The notes beneath the pieces were generated by a model. It saw nothing but the letters and a program-made list of their open reading frames with translations. It was not told the origin of the DNA and did not search any database. Source: CAJQND01 sp051010055 (lineage in GTDB: Bacteria > Pseudomonadota > Alphaproteobacteria > Rhizobiales > CAJQND01). From it: 14,794 bases of DNA. The translations under genes were made by a program, and so were the position numbers. This document shows positions 12,230 through 14,794 of the stretch, piece after piece (position 1 is the stretch's first letter; each line of letters starts with the position of its first letter). Location: positions 1 through 14,794 of the forward strand of contig JBPCVY010000037.1 in NCBI GenBank assembly GCA_051010055.1. The letters are read 5' to 3'.

Positions 12230-13780
12230 ATGTTTGAAACCTTATCTGATCGCCTTGGCGGCATTTTCGACAAACTCACCAAACGGGGAGCCCTTTCGGA
12301 ATCTGACGTCAATGCGGCCATGCGCGAGGTGCGCCGTGCGCTGATTGAAGCGGACGTGGCGCTCGAAGTTGTGCGTGCCTTTGTCGATAAGGTAAAGGAA
12401 CGGGCCGTTGGTCAGGACGTGGTGAAATCCGTCACGCCCGGGCAGATGGTGGTGAAAATCGTCAACGACGTGCTGGTGGAAACGCTGGGTTCGGACGCTG
12501 CTCCCATTGATCTTGCCGCCACACCGCCTGTCACCATGATGATGGTTGGCCTTCAGGGGTCGGGTAAAACCACCACCTCTGCGAAAATTGCCAAGCGGCT
12601 GAATGAGAAAGACCGCAAAAAGGTTCTGTTGGCATCGCTCGATGTTCGCCGTCCGGCTGCGCAAGAGCAGCTTGAAGTGCTTGGCCAGCAAATCGGCGTT
12701 GACAGTCTTGAAATCATCAAGGGCCAAGACCCTTACGAGATTACCAAACGCGCGCAGAAAGAAGCGCGCACCGGCGGCTATGATGTTTTGATCCTCGATA
12801 CGGCCGGGCGTCTTCACATCGATGAAGAACTGATGGCCGAAAACGAGAAGGTCGCCGAGATCGCCTCCCCGCACGAGGTTTTGCTGGTGGCTGATGCTTT
12901 GACCGGCCAGGACGCGGTGAACATGGCGCGCGCGTTTGATGAGCGCTTTGCAGTAACTGGCATGGTGCTGACCCGCGTTGATGGCGATGGGCGCGGTGGT
13001 GCAGCCCTTTCAATGCGCGCGGTGACCGGCAAGCCAATCAAGCTTATAGGCACCGGCGAGAAGCTGGAAGCGCTGGAAGATTTCCACCCCGACAGGATTG
13101 CTAACCGAATTCTGGGCATGGGCGATGTTGTTTCGCTGGTGGAGAAGGCTGCCGAGACAATCGATGCTGAAGAAGCAAAGAAAATCGCCGCAAAGATGAA
13201 GAAGGGCGCGTTCGATTTGAACGATCTCGCCTCCCAGCTTCAGCAAATGCAAAAAATCGGTGGCATGTCGGGCGTTTTGGGCATGCTTCCCGGTGTCGGC
13301 AAGATCAAGAAACAGCTCGAAGACACTGACATCGACAATCTGGTTGTCAAGCGACAGCTCGCCATCATCTCGTCCATGACGGAAGCTGAGCGCCGCCAGC
13401 CGAAAATGATGAATGCCTCGCGTAAAAAGCGCGTTGCAAAGGGCTCCGGCACCGAAGTGCAAGACATCAACCGGCTTTTGAAAATGCATCGTCAGATGGC
13501 GGACATGATGAAAAAGATGGGCAAGAAAAAAGGCGGCCTGCTGGGCAACATGTTTGGTGGCGGCATGCCCGATGCAGCTGAAATCGAGAAACTGCAAGCT
13601 GAAATGGCAGATGCTGCACCTGGTGAAATGCCACCGGACTTCCAAGATCTTGCAAGCGGCAAATTACCAAAGGTCCTACCGGGGCTTGGCGGCGGACTGC
13701 CCGGACTTGGCGGCGGCTTGCCGGGGCTAGGTGGTGGTGCGCCTCGCGGCCTACCAGGCGCGGGGAAAAAGAAAAAATGA
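12230..13780 (+). CDS. ffh: Signal recognition particle protein Ffh (SRP54)
   Basis: GTPase that binds signal sequences and 4.5S RNA and targets nascent membrane proteins to FtsY. 516 residues, longer than E. coli Ffh (about 450). The N domain is 1-90. The G domain has GLQGSGKT (107-114), DVRRPAAQEQL, DTAGR (190-194), TRVDGD (248-253, Arg where many have Lys) and GTGEKLEALEDFHPDR. The Met-rich M domain (about 296-434) has the RNA-binding RRQPKMMNASRKKRVAKGSG segment. The extra C-terminus (about 435-516) carries three LPGLGGG repeats (483-503) and ends KKKK. The ribosome site is modest (GGA at 12220-12222). The stop overlaps the next gene's ATG (ATGA at 13777-13780). It is driven by the strong promoter at 12046-12074. 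Confidence 0.97.
   Translation: MFETLSDRLGGIFDKLTKRGALSESDVNAAMREVRRALIEADVALEVVRAFVDKVKERAVGQDVVKSVTPGQMVVKIVNDVLVETLGSDAAPIDLAATPPVTMMMVGLQGSGKTTTSAKIAKRLNEKDRKKVLLASLDVRRPAAQEQLEVLGQQIGVDSLEIIKGQDPYEITKRAQKEARTGGYDVLILDTAGRLHIDEELMAENEKVAEIASPHEVLLVADALTGQDAVNMARAFDERFAVTGMVLTRVDGDGRGGAALSMRAVTGKPIKLIGTGEKLEALEDFHPDRIANRILGMGDVVSLVEKAAETIDAEEAKKIAAKMKKGAFDLNDLASQLQQMQKIGGMSGVLGMLPGVGKIKKQLEDTDIDNLVVKRQLAIISSMTEAERRQPKMMNASRKKRVAKGSGTEVQDINRLLKMHRQMADMMKKMGKKKGGLLGNMFGGGMPDAAEIEKLQAEMADAAPGEMPPDFQDLASGKLPKVLPGLGGGLPGLGGGLPGLGGGAPRGLPGAGKKKK
13676..13738 (+). repeat. Three 21-bp coding repeats at the end of ffh
   Basis: Units 13676-13696, 13697-13717 and 13718-13738 each encode LPGLGGG, with codon differences between units. 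They add a flexible Gly/Leu/Pro tail after the M domain. Codon drift suggests an older, selected repeat. Confidence 0.85.
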
Positions 13781-14304
13781 TCCCCGAACTTGCTACAGAG
13801 CGCCTTATCTTGCGCGGTTGGATGCGGGAAGATTTCCCGGCATATGCCGCTTTTTATGGGAATGCCGACTTTACCCGCTACATTGGCGGCCCGTGCACCC
13901 CGGCGCAGGCCTGGCATGGCTTTTGCGCCATGATTGGTGAATGGCAATTGCACGGCTTTGGCACCTTGGCCATTGAAGTGCGCGCCAGTGGTGAAACCGC
14001 CGGGTATGCCGGCCTCTGGTTCCCGCCGGACATTGACGAGCCGGAGCTTTGCTGGGGGCTTTTTGAGGGGTATCACGGCAAGGGCTATGCCACCGAGGCG
14101 GTGCGCCGGGTGCAGGTTTGGGCGCAGCAGGTGCTCGGCATGCCGGCGCTCATGAGTTTTGTCCATCCTGAGAATTTTGCTTCGCGGAAGGTTGCCGAGC
14201 GCCTTGGTGCCTATTGCGAAAGTGAAACGGAGTTACGCGGTTCTCCGCGGCTGTTCATGCGGCACGTTTTACCGCTTGCCGAGGTGGAAACCGTTGAAGT
14301 TTAA
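13777..14304 (+). CDS. GNAT family N-acetyltransferase (RimJ/RimL-like)
   Basis: Acetyl-CoA-dependent N-acetyltransferase of 175 residues, in the group that includes RimJ/RimL. It starts with the typical LATERLILRGWMREDFPAY; the acetyl-CoA pyrophosphate loop is GYHGKGYATEAVRR (98-111), and the C-terminal motif is HPENFASRKVAERLGA (130-145). The acceptor is unknown. Its ATG overlaps the ffh stop by 4 bp (ATGA), implying translational coupling and one transcript with ffh. It ends 34 bp before rpsP with no terminator between. Sitting between an SRP gene and a ribosomal protein gene makes a ribosome- or translation-linked target tempting, but many GNATs in such places act on small molecules, so this is only inference. 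Confidence 0.9.
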   Translation: MIPELATERLILRGWMREDFPAYAAFYGNADFTRYIGGPCTPAQAWHGFCAMIGEWQLHGFGTLAIEVRASGETAGYAGLWFPPDIDEPELCWGLFEGYHGKGYATEAVRRVQVWAQQVLGMPALMSFVHPENFASRKVAERLGAYCESETELRGSPRLFMRHVLPLAEVETVEV

Positions 14305-14338
14305 ACGAAATTCGAACATCTAACTGGAGTAATCAACA

Positions 14339-14794
14339 ATGGCATTGAAAATCAGACTGGCCCGTCATGGGGCGAAAAAACGGCCCTTCTACCGGGTTGT
14401 GGTGGCCGACAGCCGCGCCCCGCGCGATGGCCGCTTCATCGAAAATGTGGGCACTTTTAACCCGCTTTTGCCGAAGGATTCAGAAGAGCGCGTGCATCTC
14501 AACGAAGACCGTATCAAGCACTGGTTGGGCGTTGGCGCGAAGCCGACCGACAGGGTGCACCGATTCCTTGATGCTGCAGGCATCTTGAAGCGCGATGCAC
14601 GCAACAACCCGACCAAGGGTCTGCCGGGCAAGAAGCGCCAGGAGCGCGAAGAAGAAGAAGCTGCAAAAGCCGCTGAAGCTGAAGAGGCCGCGAAGGCTGA
14701 AGCAGAAGCCGCCGCTGAAGCACCTGCTGAAGAAGCACCTGCTGAAGAAGCACCTGCTGAAGAAGCACCTGCTGAAGAAGCACCTGCTGAAGAA
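14339..14794 (+). CDS. rpsP: 30S ribosomal protein S16, 3' end cut by window edge
   Basis: Small-subunit ribosomal protein. 152 codons are open to the right edge. The S16 domain is residues 1 to about 82 (MALKIRLARHGAKKRPFYRV, then VADSRAPRDGRFIENVGTFNP, RVHLNEDRIKHWLGVGAKPTDRV, LDAAGILKRD). It is followed by a basic bridge (NNPTKGLPGKKRQER) and then a long Glu/Ala-rich acidic tail ending in EAPAE repeats. Many S16 proteins are only ~80-90 residues; extended tails are common in alphaproteobacteria. GGAG (14326-14329) lies 9 nt before the ATG. In related genomes rimM, trmD and rplS usually follow; they would lie outside this window. Confidence 0.97.
   Translation, partial: MALKIRLARHGAKKRPFYRVVVADSRAPRDGRFIENVGTFNPLLPKDSEERVHLNEDRIKHWLGVGAKPTDRVHRFLDAAGILKRDARNNPTKGLPGKKRQEREEEEAAKAAEAEEAAKAEAEAAAEAPAEEAPAEEAPAEEAPAEEAPAEE
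14717..14794 (+). repeat. Perfect 15-bp tandem repeat in the rpsP tail
   Basis: Five identical copies of GAAGCACCTGCTGAA (14717-14731, 14732-14746, 14747-14761, 14762-14776, 14777-14791) and the first three bases of a sixth, running off the window. Each unit encodes EAPAE and keeps the reading frame. Total identity at synonymous positions points to recent slippage expansion. Confidence 0.97.

Noticed and set aside
12015..12237. Small plus-strand frames of 60-66 codons before ffh
   Set aside because: They run through the promoter and the hairpins, have no ribosome site at their starts and look like translated GC-rich leader. Only the very short GTG frame that overlaps ffh is mentioned, as a coupling possibility.
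12242..13645. Several long minus-strand open frames opposite ffh (210 and 211 codons)
   Set aside because: They are antisense shadows of ffh, rich in His/Phe/Arg without motifs.
1..14794. Defence system, CRISPR, prophage, transposon or gene cluster for a new pathway
   Set aside because: Every protein gene belongs to a known family in a mostly core arrangement. No direct-repeat arrays other than the two coding repeats, no transposase, integrase or attachment sites were seen. The novelty, if any, lies in the non-coding regions.

Overview
The window looks like a stretch of core chromosome from an alphaproteobacterium, most probably of the order Hyphomicrobiales (Rhizobiales). The evidence is gene order and family type: tesB, glnK-amtB, ftsK and lolA lie together, and ffh lies directly upstream of rpsP. 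A perfect CtrA-type box before ftsK and an extended acidic tail on ribosomal protein S16 also fit that group. I see no mobile elements, phage genes, CRISPR arrays, tRNA or rRNA. The assignment is inference from sequence and gene order; no database was consulted.

Layout. Positions 1-699 (minus) hold the 5' part of a short-chain dehydrogenase cut by the left edge. It is divergent from a proline racemase superfamily enzyme with a Ser/Cys catalytic pair (785-1831). A ubiquinone-biosynthesis FAD monooxygenase of the UbiH/UbiF/UbiL family (1850-3091, minus) converges on that gene and is divergent from acyl-CoA thioesterase II, tesB (3150-4016). Next is a nitrogen-control module: glnK (4257-4595), a first ammonium channel amtB (4615-5937), a terminator, then a second and quite different Amt channel (6203-7438) with its own terminator. 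After it come ftsK (7566-10220) and lolA (10296-10958). A 346-bp gene-free interval follows, containing a candidate small RNA that ends in a good intrinsic terminator. Then come an Asp/Glu racemase family gene (11305-12000), a strong promoter with a structured leader, ffh (12230-13780), a translationally coupled GNAT acetyltransferase (13777-14304) and rpsP (from 14339, cut by the right edge inside a perfect 15-bp tandem repeat).

How the genes work together. GlnK reads nitrogen status and should gate the first Amt channel. Both Amt transcription units carry the same upstream layout: an almost identical 17-bp palindrome in NtrC-site format, then a sigma-54-like -24/-12 element. The two layouts differ in spacing by 10 bp, about one helical turn, which argues that both units answer to one enhancer-binding regulator. 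FtsK (chromosome segregation and division) and LolA (lipoprotein transport) belong to the cell envelope and cell cycle. Ffh and S16 belong to protein export and translation.

The most interesting non-coding signals are: (a) the paired operator and promoter arrangement of the two Amt units; (b) the candidate sRNA at about 11049-11186, with three stem-loops that each expose a C-rich loop, as in anti-Shine-Dalgarno sRNAs; (c) the CtrA box before ftsK; and (d) the leader of ffh.
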